Source: Phycisphaerales bacterium (GTDB lineage: Bacteria > Planctomycetota > Phycisphaerae > UBA1845 > Fen-1342). Taken from it: 64,000 bases of DNA. The stretch is from positions 1 to 64,000 of the forward strand of contig JALHJL010000013.1 of the NCBI GenBank assembly GCA_022839625.1, in the 5' to 3' direction. A program made the translations under genes and the position numbers. Positions within the stretch are counted from its first letter, which is position 1, and each line of letters begins with the position of its first letter. Positions 1-7,531 of the stretch are shown one piece after another. Below the pieces are notes generated by a model that ran no database searches, was not told the origin of the DNA, and saw only the letters and a list, made by a program, of their open reading frames with translations.

Positions 1-99
1 GCAAAGCTCTGCTTTGCCTCCGCTGGGACCGGCACACGACCGCCCACCACCTTTCCCGCAGTAGGGCAAAGCTCTGCTTTGCCTCCGCTGGGACCGGCA
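1..99. repeat. Two direct copies of a 34-bp palindromic repeat
   Basis: A 34-bp unit occurs identically at 1-34 and 66-99. It opens with the hairpin GCAAAGCTCTGCTTTGC and ends GGACCGGCA. The copies are 65 bp apart. The unit could be a dispersed intergenic palindrome or the end of a transcription unit lying left of the window. From 100 to 314 I see only a possible promoter and the leader of the next gene. Confidence 0.7.
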
Positions 100-176
100 A
101 CAAACAGCCCGCCGCGAAAGCCCCCGCGAGGCACGCTTCTGCACTGGGTATCTCAATCGGCGTCGATAACACAAGT

Positions 177-204
177 TTGATATTCAAAAGAACTGTATTA
201 TAGG
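177..204 (+). promoter_or_regulatory. Possible sigma70 promoter for the SPFH gene
   Basis: TTGATA at 177-182 and TATAGG at 199-204 are 16 bp apart in a locally AT-rich stretch. This would give a leader of roughly 100 nt before the start codon at 315. The -10 match is only moderate. Confidence 0.35.
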
Positions 205-314
205 ACGTAATGGTTTACAAATGCCGACAAACATGCCTATTGCATTACGTTATCTTTGTGATATCATACATTCCGAAGACCTGCGGCGTGGGGCTGCGGG
301 ACGAGGAGACGGCA

Positions 315-1217
315 ATGACGAGCGAGTTTCCGAAGCGGACGGCAAGCGGCTGGTTGCTCCTGGTAATCCTGCTGGTGGTGTTTGTCGCACTCGGGTTCGT
401 GTTCTATCGGTTCGCATACGCGGCGGCGCAGGTGCCGCGGCCGACCGTGCCCGTCGCGGAAATCTGGGGCATGGTTGTGTGCGGGCTGGTCTTCTCCGTG
501 CTCATCGTGCTGACCTGCGGCTTCTTCACGCTCCAGCCGAACGAGGCGGCGGTGCTGCTGCTGTTCGGCGCCTACAAGGGGACCGTGCGAAGCGCGGGCT
601 TCCACTGGGCGAACCCGTTCTTCCGCAAGATCAAGCTCTCGCTGCGGACGCGCAACTTCAACACCGAGAAGCTGAAGGTCAACGACCAGCGCGGCAATCC
701 GACGGAAATCGCCGCAGTCGTCGTCTGGCGGGTGCAGAACACGGCCCACGCGACGTTCGAGGTGGATGACTACAAGAACTACGTGCAGATTCAGAGCGAG
801 GCCGCCTTGCGGTACCTGGCCAGCCGCTACCCCTACGATACCACTGCGGAAAACGAGATGTCGCTGCGCGGCAGCATGGACGAGGTCTCGCGCGCGCTCC
901 AGGAGGAGTTGCAGGAACGCCTGAGCAAGGCCGGCGTCGTGGTCGAGGAAGCCCGCCTCAGTCACCTGGCGTATGCGCCGGAGATCGCGGGTGCGATGCT
1001 GCGGCGGCAGCAGGCGGAAGCGATCATCGCGGCCCGCAAGCGAATCGTCGAAGGCGCGGTGACGATGGTCGAGATGGCGCTCGAAGCCCTGGAGGCCAAG
1101 AAGACGGTGGTCCTCGACGACGAGCGCAAGGCGGCCATGGTGAGCAACCTGCTGGTGGTGCTGTGCGGCGAGCAGGCGGCCCAGCCGGTCGTCAACACAG
1201 GCACGCTCTACACGTAG
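315..1217 (+). CDS. SPFH/band 7 domain membrane protein
   Basis: A protein of 300 residues with two N-terminal membrane segments (about residues 12-32 and 52-74), followed by an SPFH/prohibitin-type domain. The text around FFTLQPNEAAVLLLFGAY is the typical start of that domain, and the C-terminal part is charged and helical. SPFH proteins oligomerise on membranes and scaffold proteases or microdomains; the exact role here is unknown. I start it at ATG 315 because GAGGAG lies just upstream; an in-frame upstream extension to 210 lacks a ribosome site and would precede the first membrane segment with unrelated sequence. A ribbon-helix-helix protein and a small membrane protein follow on the same strand, separated by a repeat. 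Confidence 0.9.
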   Translation: MTSEFPKRTASGWLLLVILLVVFVALGFVFYRFAYAAAQVPRPTVPVAEIWGMVVCGLVFSVLIVLTCGFFTLQPNEAAVLLLFGAYKGTVRSAGFHWANPFFRKIKLSLRTRNFNTEKLKVNDQRGNPTEIAAVVVWRVQNTAHATFEVDDYKNYVQIQSEAALRYLASRYPYDTTAENEMSLRGSMDEVSRALQEELQERLSKAGVVVEEARLSHLAYAPEIAGAMLRRQQAEAIIAARKRIVEGAVTMVEMALEALEAKKTVVLDDERKAAMVSNLLVVLCGEQAAQPVVNTGTLYT

Positions 1218-1219
1218 GT

Positions 1220-1313
1220 GTCCGTTGAAAAAGGGAACTGACTCCGCGCCGGCGGGCTTCCGCGGCAGCGCTGCATGGTTCTCTCGCGGTGCCTGCACCC
1301 TCTTTCGACGGAC
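1220..1313. repeat. 94-bp inverted-repeat-bounded intergenic element, copy 1
   Basis: The element begins GTCCGTTGAAA and ends with the inverted form TTTCGACGGAC. A second, clearly related copy lies at 8779-8873. The interior is about 80-90 % identical between the two by eye. It sits between two co-oriented genes (SPFH and ribbon-helix-helix). Size and terminal inverted repeats suggest a MITE or REP-like sequence. Confidence 0.7.
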
Positions 1314-1461
1314 TGGCAGGGCAGGTGCCGCCGTGCGTGTGATCCGCGACACAGGCATCCTGCCCGTGTAGCCACAGGCTGGAAGCCTGTGCCCAACTGG
1401 AGAAGCGCTAGCCAAAGGCTTGTGCGCAAACAGAGAGGCGTGGCCGCGGCCCACTACAGAC

Positions 1462-1698
1462 ATGGCCGACAAACGCAAGACCTTCCTGCTGCGGATTTCG
1501 CCCGAGCTGTGGGAGCAGCTCAACCGCTGGGCGGCAGCGGAGCTGCGTAGCGTCAACGCGCAGATCGAGTACCTCCTGAGGGAGGCGGTGCGAAAGCGGT
1601 CGGGTGCGCTACCGGATGACGCCGCGACGGAGGCCGCGCCGCGACGGCATGAGGAAACTGCCGAGGAGAAACGGAATGAACGGGATACTGAAGGATAA
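1462..1698 (+). CDS. Arc-like ribbon-helix-helix DNA-binding protein
   Basis: A 78-residue protein. The first 45 residues (MADKRKTFLLRISPELWEQL and onward) have the form of the Arc/MetJ ribbon-helix-helix fold: a short beta strand, then two helices ending in SVNAQIEYLLREAV. This fold binds operator DNA as a dimer of dimers. The tail is acidic and probably disordered. It lies downstream of the SPFH gene and overlaps the next small gene, so the three may form one unit, with the Arc-like protein as a local regulator. That is inference from position. Start chosen at ATG 1462 because the fold begins there. Confidence 0.75.
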   Translation: MADKRKTFLLRISPELWEQLNRWAAAELRSVNAQIEYLLREAVRKRSGALPDDAATEAAPRRHEETAEEKRNERDTEG

Positions 1699-2029
1699 GA
1701 GCGGGCTGCGCTTGCGGGCGCGCGGCGTACTGTGGATGCCACCGATTCCCGTTGTGATCCTGGGAGTGCTGATAGCCGGCCTGTGCGCACCGCCGCGCGG
1801 CACGTACGTTCCCCCGCGCGGGCCGGCTTTCGAAGACGTTGGGCCAGCCGCACAGGGCGCGGTGGCCGCTCCGCGGCAGGACGGCGTCGCCGCGACACCG
1901 CACGACGCCGAGCCGCCAGAAGCGTGCGCTTCTGCGACCCAGGGCGAAGAACAGCGGGAACAGGGAGAGTCTCGCCGGCTTGAGGGCGCAGGGGCGCGGG
2001 CTCGTTGCTCGGAAACGGAAACGCGGTGA
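1676..2029 (+). CDS. Small membrane protein, function unknown
   Basis: A 117-residue open frame overlapping the 3' end of the ribbon-helix-helix gene by 23 bp. GAGGAG lies about 10 nt before ATG 1676. Residues about 19-34 (MPPIPVVILGVLIAGL) form one hydrophobic segment, followed by a Pro/Arg linker with the duplicated text PPRG and an Ala-rich low-complexity tail. I do not recognise the family. The overlap and ribosome site argue for translation coupled to the upstream gene. The low-complexity tail makes the 3' part less certain. Confidence 0.5.
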   Translation: MNGILKDKSGLRLRARGVLWMPPIPVVILGVLIAGLCAPPRGTYVPPRGPAFEDVGPAAQGAVAAPRQDGVAATPHDAEPPEACASATQGEEQREQGESRRLEGAGARARCSETETR

Positions 2030-2084
2030 CGAGATCGTGGCGTAGAACGCAGCGCAGCAGTGGCGCTGCGTTGCCCGCTGCACA

Positions 2085-4847
2085 TCAAGCGGTCGCCGGA
2101 TCGGCCGCCTCGGAGTCCAACTCAAGGTCCTGGATGACCTGCGGCAGGCGGCTGCGGTCGAACCGCCCCACGCGGGCCAGCTCGGTGAGCGCGGCCAGGA
2201 CGATGTGTTCCGCATCGCTCTGAAAATGCCGCCGGAGCGCGGCCCGCGAGTCGCTGCGGCCATAGCCGTCGGTGCCGAGCGTGCACATCCCGGCGGGCGT
2301 CCAGGGGCAGAGGCGCGTAGCGACCGAACTCACGTAGTCCGACGTGACGATGATCGGCCAGGGTTCGTCGGCGAGCACCCGGGTTATGTAGGGTACGCGC
2401 GGCGGCTCGGAGGGGTGCAGCCGATTCCAGCGCTGGCAGGCCAGGGCGTCGCGGTATAGCTCGTTGTAGCTGGTCGCGCTCCACACGTCCGCCGCGACGT
2501 CGTACCGCTCGCGCAGCAGCTCCTGGGCCCGCAGGGCTTCGTTGACGAGCGGGCCGCTGCCGAAGAGGTGTACGCGCGGAGACTTGCCGGGCCGCGCTGC
2601 GGGCTGGAACTTGTAGAGACCCTTGAGGATGCCGTCGCGGACGGAGCCACGGCCGACGCGGGGGCCGGCCGTTGCGTTCCCTGTACGACCGGTTTCCGCC
2701 CGGTCGGCGGGCATCGCCGGCATCGGGTACGTCTCGTTGTACACCGTCAAGTAGTAGAAGACGTTTTCGCCGAGCTCGTACATGCGGCGCAGACCGTCCT
2801 GAACGATGACGGCGAGCTCATAGGCGAAGGCGGCATCGTACGCGACGCAGTTCGGCACCGTGCTCGCGTGCAGGTGGCTGTGACCGTCCTGGTGCTGGAG
2901 ACCTTCGCCCTGGAGCGTCGTGCGGCCGGCCGTCGCGCCGGCGAGGAAGCCGTGGCAGCGCATGTCGCCCGCCGCCCAGATCAGGTCGCCGATCCGTTGG
3001 AAACCGAACATCGAGTAGAAGAGGAAGAACGGGATCGCGCTCAGGCCGTGCGTGGCATAAGCGCTGCCGGCGGCGATAAACGAGGACATCGCCCCGGCTT
3101 CCGAAATGCCCTCCTCGAGAATCTGCCCGTTCTTACGCTCCTCGTAGCGCATCAACAGGTGCGCGTCGACGGGCTCATAAAGCTGGCCGGCGTGCGCGTA
3201 GATGCCGTAGCTGCGAAAGAGGGCCTCCATCCCAAACGTGCGGGCCTCGTCGGGGACGATCGGCACGATCAGCTTGCCGATCCGCTTGTCGCCCGCCAGC
3301 CGGTTGATCATCCGCACCAGGGCCATCGTGGTCGCCACCTTGCGGTCGCCGCTGCCGGCCAGGAATTCGTCGAAGAAGCCGAGCGGCGGCGCTTCGAGCG
3401 GCCGGCCCCGCACTTTGCGCTGCGGCAGGAAGCCCCCCAGTGCCTGCCGGCGTTCGAGCAGGTAGCGCTGCTCGCGGCTGTCCTCCGCGAAGCGGCAGAA
3501 CGGGGCCTCGTGAATCTCGGCGTCGCTGATGGGAATCTCGAAGCGGTCCCGAAACGCCCGCAACTCGTCCTCGTTCAGCTTCTTCTGCTGGTGCGTGATG
3601 TTGCGGCCTTCGCCGGCCTCGCCCAGCCCATAGCCCTTGATCGTGCGCGCCAGGATCACGGTGGGTTGGCCGGCGTGGGCGACGGCGGCGGCGTAAGCGG
3701 CATAGACCTTCTCGGGGTCGTGGCCGCCGAGCCGGAGGTTGCGAATCTGGTCGTCGGTCAGGTGGTCGACCAGTCGGAGCATGCCCGGGTGCCGGCCGAA
3801 GAAACGCTCGCGCGTGTACGAGCCGGGCTCGACTGCGTAGCGCTGATACTCGCCATCCACGACCTGCCCCATGTGCTCGATCAGCAGACCCTCCGTGTCG
3901 GCCGCGAACAGCGGGTCCCAGTCGCTGCCCCAGATGACCTTGATGACGTTCCAGCCGGCGCCGCGAAACGCCGCCTCCAGCTCCTGAATGAGGCTGCCGT
4001 TGCCGCGCACCGGGCCGTCCAGCCGCTGGAGGTTGCAGTTGATGACCCAGGTGAGATTGTCCAATTGCTCGCGCGCGGCGAGGGTGATCGCACCGAGGCT
4101 CTCGGGCTCGTCCATCTCTCCGTCACCCAGAAACGCCCACACGCGCGACCCGCTGGTCCGCAGCAGGCCGCGGTCCTCCAGGTAACGGTTGAAGCGGGCT
4201 TGGTAGATCGACGTGATCGGGGCCAGGCCCATCGAGACCGTCGGAAACTCCCAAAAGTCCGGCATCAGCCAGGGATGCGGATACGAGGACAGCCCGCCGC
4301 CCTTCGCCAGCTCCCGGCGGAAGTTCATCAGGTGCGGGGCGTCGATTCGGTGTTCGAGGTACGCGCGGGCATAGATGCCGGGCGAAGCGTGCCCCTGGAA
4401 GTACACTTGATCGCCGGAGGAAGTGTCGGTCTTCGCCCGGAAGAAGTGGTTGAACGCGATTTCGAGCAGGGTCGCCGAGGAGGCGTAGGTCGAGATGTGG
4501 CCGCCGATGCCGTCGCACGCACGATTCGCCCGCACGACCATGGCCATCGCGTTCCAGCGGACGAAGCTCTTGATGCGCCGCTCGATCTGCCGGTCGCCGG
4601 GGAAGGGGGGCTGCTCGGTCCTGGGGATCGTGTTCACGTACGGTGTGTTGGCGGCGTACGGGATCGGGACCTGCCGTTTGAGCGCCCACTGATGGAGCTG
4701 GTCCAGCAGGAACTGCGCGCGCCGGCTGCCGCCGTGGTGGTGGACGGCTTCCATCGACGCCAGCCATTCGGCGGTCTCGACGGGGTCAGTGTCCAGTGGA
4801 ACGGCGGAGCCGGGGTCGCGCGTCGGCGCGTCGGGTGAGTCGCTCAT
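2085..4847 (-). CDS. aceE: Pyruvate dehydrogenase E1 component, homodimeric type
   Basis: A 920-residue protein, the normal length of homodimeric AceE. It decarboxylates pyruvate with thiamine diphosphate and transfers the acetyl group to the lipoyl domain of E2. The thiamine-diphosphate motif is visible as GDGEMDEPES at residues 241-250, with NCNLQRLDGPVRGN downstream. The N-terminus reads DPVETAEWLASMEAV, as in known AceE proteins. No aceF or lpd is in the window, so E2 and E3 must lie elsewhere. A short ORF at 6998-7132 repeats part of this N-terminus. The gene converges with the small membrane protein gene, leaving 55 bp. Confidence 0.97.
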   Translation of the reverse strand: MSDSPDAPTRDPGSAVPLDTDPVETAEWLASMEAVHHHGGSRRAQFLLDQLHQWALKRQVPIPYAANTPYVNTIPRTEQPPFPGDRQIERRIKSFVRWNAMAMVVRANRACDGIGGHISTYASSATLLEIAFNHFFRAKTDTSSGDQVYFQGHASPGIYARAYLEHRIDAPHLMNFRRELAKGGGLSSYPHPWLMPDFWEFPTVSMGLAPITSIYQARFNRYLEDRGLLRTSGSRVWAFLGDGEMDEPESLGAITLAAREQLDNLTWVINCNLQRLDGPVRGNGSLIQELEAAFRGAGWNVIKVIWGSDWDPLFAADTEGLLIEHMGQVVDGEYQRYAVEPGSYTRERFFGRHPGMLRLVDHLTDDQIRNLRLGGHDPEKVYAAYAAAVAHAGQPTVILARTIKGYGLGEAGEGRNITHQQKKLNEDELRAFRDRFEIPISDAEIHEAPFCRFAEDSREQRYLLERRQALGGFLPQRKVRGRPLEAPPLGFFDEFLAGSGDRKVATTMALVRMINRLAGDKRIGKLIVPIVPDEARTFGMEALFRSYGIYAHAGQLYEPVDAHLLMRYEERKNGQILEEGISEAGAMSSFIAAGSAYATHGLSAIPFFLFYSMFGFQRIGDLIWAAGDMRCHGFLAGATAGRTTLQGEGLQHQDGHSHLHASTVPNCVAYDAAFAYELAVIVQDGLRRMYELGENVFYYLTVYNETYPMPAMPADRAETGRTGNATAGPRVGRGSVRDGILKGLYKFQPAARPGKSPRVHLFGSGPLVNEALRAQELLRERYDVAADVWSATSYNELYRDALACQRWNRLHPSEPPRVPYITRVLADEPWPIIVTSDYVSSVATRLCPWTPAGMCTLGTDGYGRSDSRAALRRHFQSDAEHIVLAALTELARVGRFDRSRLPQVIQDLELDSEAADPATA

Positions 4848-4958
4848 CTTGAAGCTCCCGTGGCAAGCTCAACAAGGTACGGTAGTCCGCGCGCGGGCGT
4901 CGTCAAGCAAGGGCAACCGGACGAGTGGTGCGACGCGCCGCTCCGTTCGACAGGGTCC

Positions 4959-7001
4959 CTACGGCTGGTCCGGCGCCGATGTCGGCTGTAGTTTGGCCAG
5001 CGCCGCCTTGCCGGCCTCCCGGACCCTTGGATGCGCGTCCTGCACTGCGGCGGTCAGCGCTTCCCGCGCTGCGTCACCGCCGATTTGCCCGAGCAGGCCG
5101 GCCAGCTCACGTCGCACGCCCCAGAAGCGGTCGCTGCCCAGCGCCGCAGCAAGCGCTTCCGTCACCGCCGGGCTGGGCGGCTGCTCTTCGGTCGCACGTT
5201 GGCCGATGGGGCTGGGCAGCGCCATGGCGGTCGCGGCCGGGCCGGCGGCCAACGCCTGGGCGGCGCGGATCCGACCGATGGGGTCGGGATCGCCAGCGAG
5301 CTGCGCGAGCCACAGGTCCCGCGGCTTGACCTCGCGCAACTCGGCCAGCAGCGTGTGGCCCGGATCGACGCGAAACATGCTCGGACGGCATCGCAGCGGC
5401 ACGACGATGCGTTCTTCGCTGCCGGTAATCTCCCACGTCAGGCGCACAGGCGGCCCCCCCTCACCCTGCCACAGCTCCAGCTCCAGCGGGAAATGGAACG
5501 GCTCCGGAACCCGAGCGCCCGGCTCGGCGGCGCACGACGTCTGGCGGATGTCGATCTGAGCGGAGCGCCCGGTCTCCTGCCATTGCAGCGCCACGTCAAG
5601 CACCGGGTGACCCGGTCGCTCCGTCCAGTCGTAGAAGAAACGCTCCAGTGAACGCCCGGTCACCTGCTCGGCCGTCCGGCGTAGATCCACAGTCTCGGCG
5701 GTTCCGAGAGCATAGGTGGTGCAGTAGCGCTGGACGACGCGCCAGAACGCGTCGTCGCCAAGCCGGGCGCGCAGCATGTGCAGCACCCACGCCCCCTTGG
5801 CGTAGGCCCGCCCATCGAAGAGCTGCCCCGGATTGTCGTAGTAGCGATCGACGATGGGGCGGTGCCGGCCGTCGGCCAGCGCGCGTCGCGCCATTTCGAA
5901 CATCACATAGGCCAGGGCATCGGGACCGTCCTGTTGTTCCGCCCAGAGCGCCTCGAAGTAGCTGGCAAACCCCTCATTGAGCCACAGGTGCGCCCACTCG
6001 CGGCAGGTCACCAGGTCGCCGAACCACTGATGCGCCAATTCGTGAACCAGGAAGCAGTCAAAGCCCAGCCCGTCCGGCTCACGCTGGGAGACCAGGTAGC
6101 CCTCGGCCAGCGTGAGCGCGCTGGTATTCTCCATCCCGCCCATGCCCCCATAGCAGCACACTTGCGCGTACTTGTCCCACGGGTACGGCACGCCGATTCG
6201 CGCGCTCAAGAACTCCAACATCTGCGGCGTGCGGCCGAAGGTCGGGGCGATGTCCGCCGCCCGGCCCTCAGGCACCCAGTAGCTGAGGGGCACGTCGCGC
6301 CAGCGCTCCTCGCGCACGTCGAAGCACCCGACGACCAGGCTGATGAGATAGGCCGCGTGCGGCTTGTCCTGGAGCCAATGATGGACGGTCCGCCCGGGCT
6401 GCGCGGCGGCGGTCTTTTCGACCAGGCGACCGTTCGAGACCACCTGGTAGCGTGAATCGACGGTCACCACGAGTTCGCTGGTCTGCCGCTCGCCGGGATG
6501 ATCGAAGCACGGGATCCAATAGCGGTTGTCGGTAGCTTCGCCTTGTGACCAGAGCTGGTATGGAACGTTGGGATCCTCCGCGGTGGGGCCGTAGAAGCGC
6601 AACCCGGCCCGTGGCTCGCGCACCGTGTAGTCGATGAGCAGCGTCAGGTCCTGCCCGCTCGCCAGCGGTTGCGGAAACACGACCTCGATGCCTCGTCCGT
6701 CGTCGGCGTACCGCGCGGGAATCGCCGGGCTGCCGTCAACACACCACGTGACCGCACGGGTCTCGAAATCCACCGCATCGAGCCGCACGCAGTCAACGGT
6801 GCGCAGCGGCGTCATGCGAAGCGTCGCGACGCCGTCCGCCCGGCGCCCGGCCAGGTCAACGGTCAGGTCCAGGCGGATGTGCTGCATGTCCAGCGGGCGG
6901 TCTGCAGCGTAATGCGGTGGTCCTCCCCGCACGAACTCGGGCGCCGCGATGAGTAGGAAGGCGGAGGTGAGCAGGACTCGGAGGGGTCGATCGGCCGTCA
7001 C
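4959..7001 (-). CDS. Secreted M1-family zinc aminopeptidase
   Basis: A 680-residue gluzincin peptidase. The zinc site HELAH is at about residues 320-324, with the third ligand Glu in NEGF at about 343 (18 residues later). The substrate-binding GGMEN motif is at about 288-292. A C-terminal HEAT-like region follows. Residues 1-25 form a signal peptide with the hydrophobic core VLLTSAFLLIAA. I start it at GTG 7001: GGAG lies 9 nt upstream, the signal peptide begins there, and GTG overlaps the stop of the 44-codon ORF upstream as GTGA. An ATG at 7067 would put charged, non-signal sequence in front. M1 enzymes remove N-terminal residues from peptides; this one probably acts outside the cytoplasm. 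Confidence 0.93.
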   Translation of the reverse strand: MTADRPLRVLLTSAFLLIAAPEFVRGGPPHYAADRPLDMQHIRLDLTVDLAGRRADGVATLRMTPLRTVDCVRLDAVDFETRAVTWCVDGSPAIPARYADDGRGIEVVFPQPLASGQDLTLLIDYTVREPRAGLRFYGPTAEDPNVPYQLWSQGEATDNRYWIPCFDHPGERQTSELVVTVDSRYQVVSNGRLVEKTAAAQPGRTVHHWLQDKPHAAYLISLVVGCFDVREERWRDVPLSYWVPEGRAADIAPTFGRTPQMLEFLSARIGVPYPWDKYAQVCCYGGMGGMENTSALTLAEGYLVSQREPDGLGFDCFLVHELAHQWFGDLVTCREWAHLWLNEGFASYFEALWAEQQDGPDALAYVMFEMARRALADGRHRPIVDRYYDNPGQLFDGRAYAKGAWVLHMLRARLGDDAFWRVVQRYCTTYALGTAETVDLRRTAEQVTGRSLERFFYDWTERPGHPVLDVALQWQETGRSAQIDIRQTSCAAEPGARVPEPFHFPLELELWQGEGGPPVRLTWEITGSEERIVVPLRCRPSMFRVDPGHTLLAELREVKPRDLWLAQLAGDPDPIGRIRAAQALAAGPAATAMALPSPIGQRATEEQPPSPAVTEALAAALGSDRFWGVRRELAGLLGQIGGDAAREALTAAVQDAHPRVREAGKAALAKLQPTSAPDQP

Positions 7002-7132
7002 GGTGTGGGTCTCCAGCTTGCCGCTCTGCCAGCGTGGTACTGGACGACCTGATCCGACGCCAGCCATTCGGCGGTCTCGACGGGATCGTGATCCTTGGCT
7101 TGGGGCGGTGGGTCAGATTCGTGAGTCGTCAT
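6998..7132 (-). pseudogene. 44-codon ORF copying the AceE N-terminus
   Basis: Reading from ATG 7132 gives 44 codons, then TGA. Residues 16-26 read DPVETAEWLAS, identical to the AceE N-terminus encoded at about 4752-4784. The DNA is also nearly identical there. The stop overlaps the GTG start of the aminopeptidase as GTGA. Either this is the stub of a duplicated aceE, or it is now a translated leader that couples to the peptidase. I found no other AceE-like sequence after the stub. Confidence 0.7.
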
Positions 7133-7356
7133 ACGCGTAGAGTAGTCGGGCCGGCGTGCGGGTCAACGAAGGCGGCACCGCCGGCAAGATCGCGACGGCT
7201 GAGGCGCTCACGATGGCGCCGGCGTGTATCCGGGGCGGGCCGGCGCGAATAGCCGTCGGCAGGGTACCCAACATCGCACCTGGCATGGCACCCTGCACCC
7301 CGTCATGTGCCAGAGTGCCAGCCACTCGCCGTCGCTGCAAGGCGGCGCCGGTCGGG

Positions 7357-7385
7357 TTGCTCGCGGCTGGATGCCGGGCTAGAAT
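7357..7385 (+). promoter_or_regulatory. Sigma70 promoter ahead of the fluoride riboswitch
   Basis: TTGCTC at 7357-7362 and TAGAAT at 7380-7385 are separated by 17 bp. Transcription would start near 7392, a few bases before the aptamer begins. Confidence 0.65.
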
Positions 7386-7393
7386 GCTGGGTG

Positions 7394-7449
7394 TCAAGGG
7401 GATGGAGTCCCCCAAGGAACCGCCCGGACAGGGCTGATGACTCCTGCCG
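7394..7449 (+). promoter_or_regulatory. Fluoride riboswitch aptamer (crcB motif)
   Basis: The sequence matches the conserved crcB fold. Hairpin 1 is GGGG (7398-7401) with CCCC, loop AUGGAGUC. Then AAGGAACC and hairpin 2, GCCC-GGACA-GGGC (about 7422-7434). The 3' strand is CUGAUGACUCC. The loop GGAGUC (7404-7409) pairs with GACUCC (7439-7444), which is the known pseudoknot. Known crcB aptamers bind fluoride with magnesium ions and turn on fluoride transport and resistance genes. Here it sits 83 bp before an antiporter gene. Confidence 0.92.
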
Positions 7450-7502
7450 CCGGCTGGCAGGGTCGTTATCAGGCGCCCTTTTCCCTGCTGCACGGCAGGA
7501 GT
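7440..7502 (+). promoter_or_regulatory. Riboswitch expression platform: competing hairpin
   Basis: ACTCCTGCCG (7440-7449) is perfectly complementary to CGGCAGGAGT (7493-7502). The left arm contains most of the pseudoknot strand (7439-7444), so this hairpin and the fluoride-bound aptamer exclude each other. Only GTTTCT follows, so it may be a weak terminator or simply an anti-aptamer hairpin. Confidence 0.7.
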
Positions 7503-7531
7503 TTCTCGATCGCGGGCGCCCGGAGGACTCC

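Noticed and set aside
264..1898. Long open frame antisense to the SPFH gene region (544 codons), and similar long antisense frames opposite aceE, secA and glgP
   Set aside because: High GC content keeps antisense frames open. These are Arg/Ala/Pro-rich without domains, while the sense genes are clear.
7034..7252. Plus-strand ORF with QPFGGLDG
   Set aside because: It is the complement of the AceE-like stub; a similar text arises opposite the aceE start, which shows that the minus strand is the coding one.
7394..7449. M-box, c-di-AMP (ydaO) or yybP-ykoY riboswitch in front of the antiporter
   Set aside because: The two small hairpins, AACC linker and CUGAUGACUCC 3' strand match the crcB fluoride aptamer, and the other motifs do not fit.
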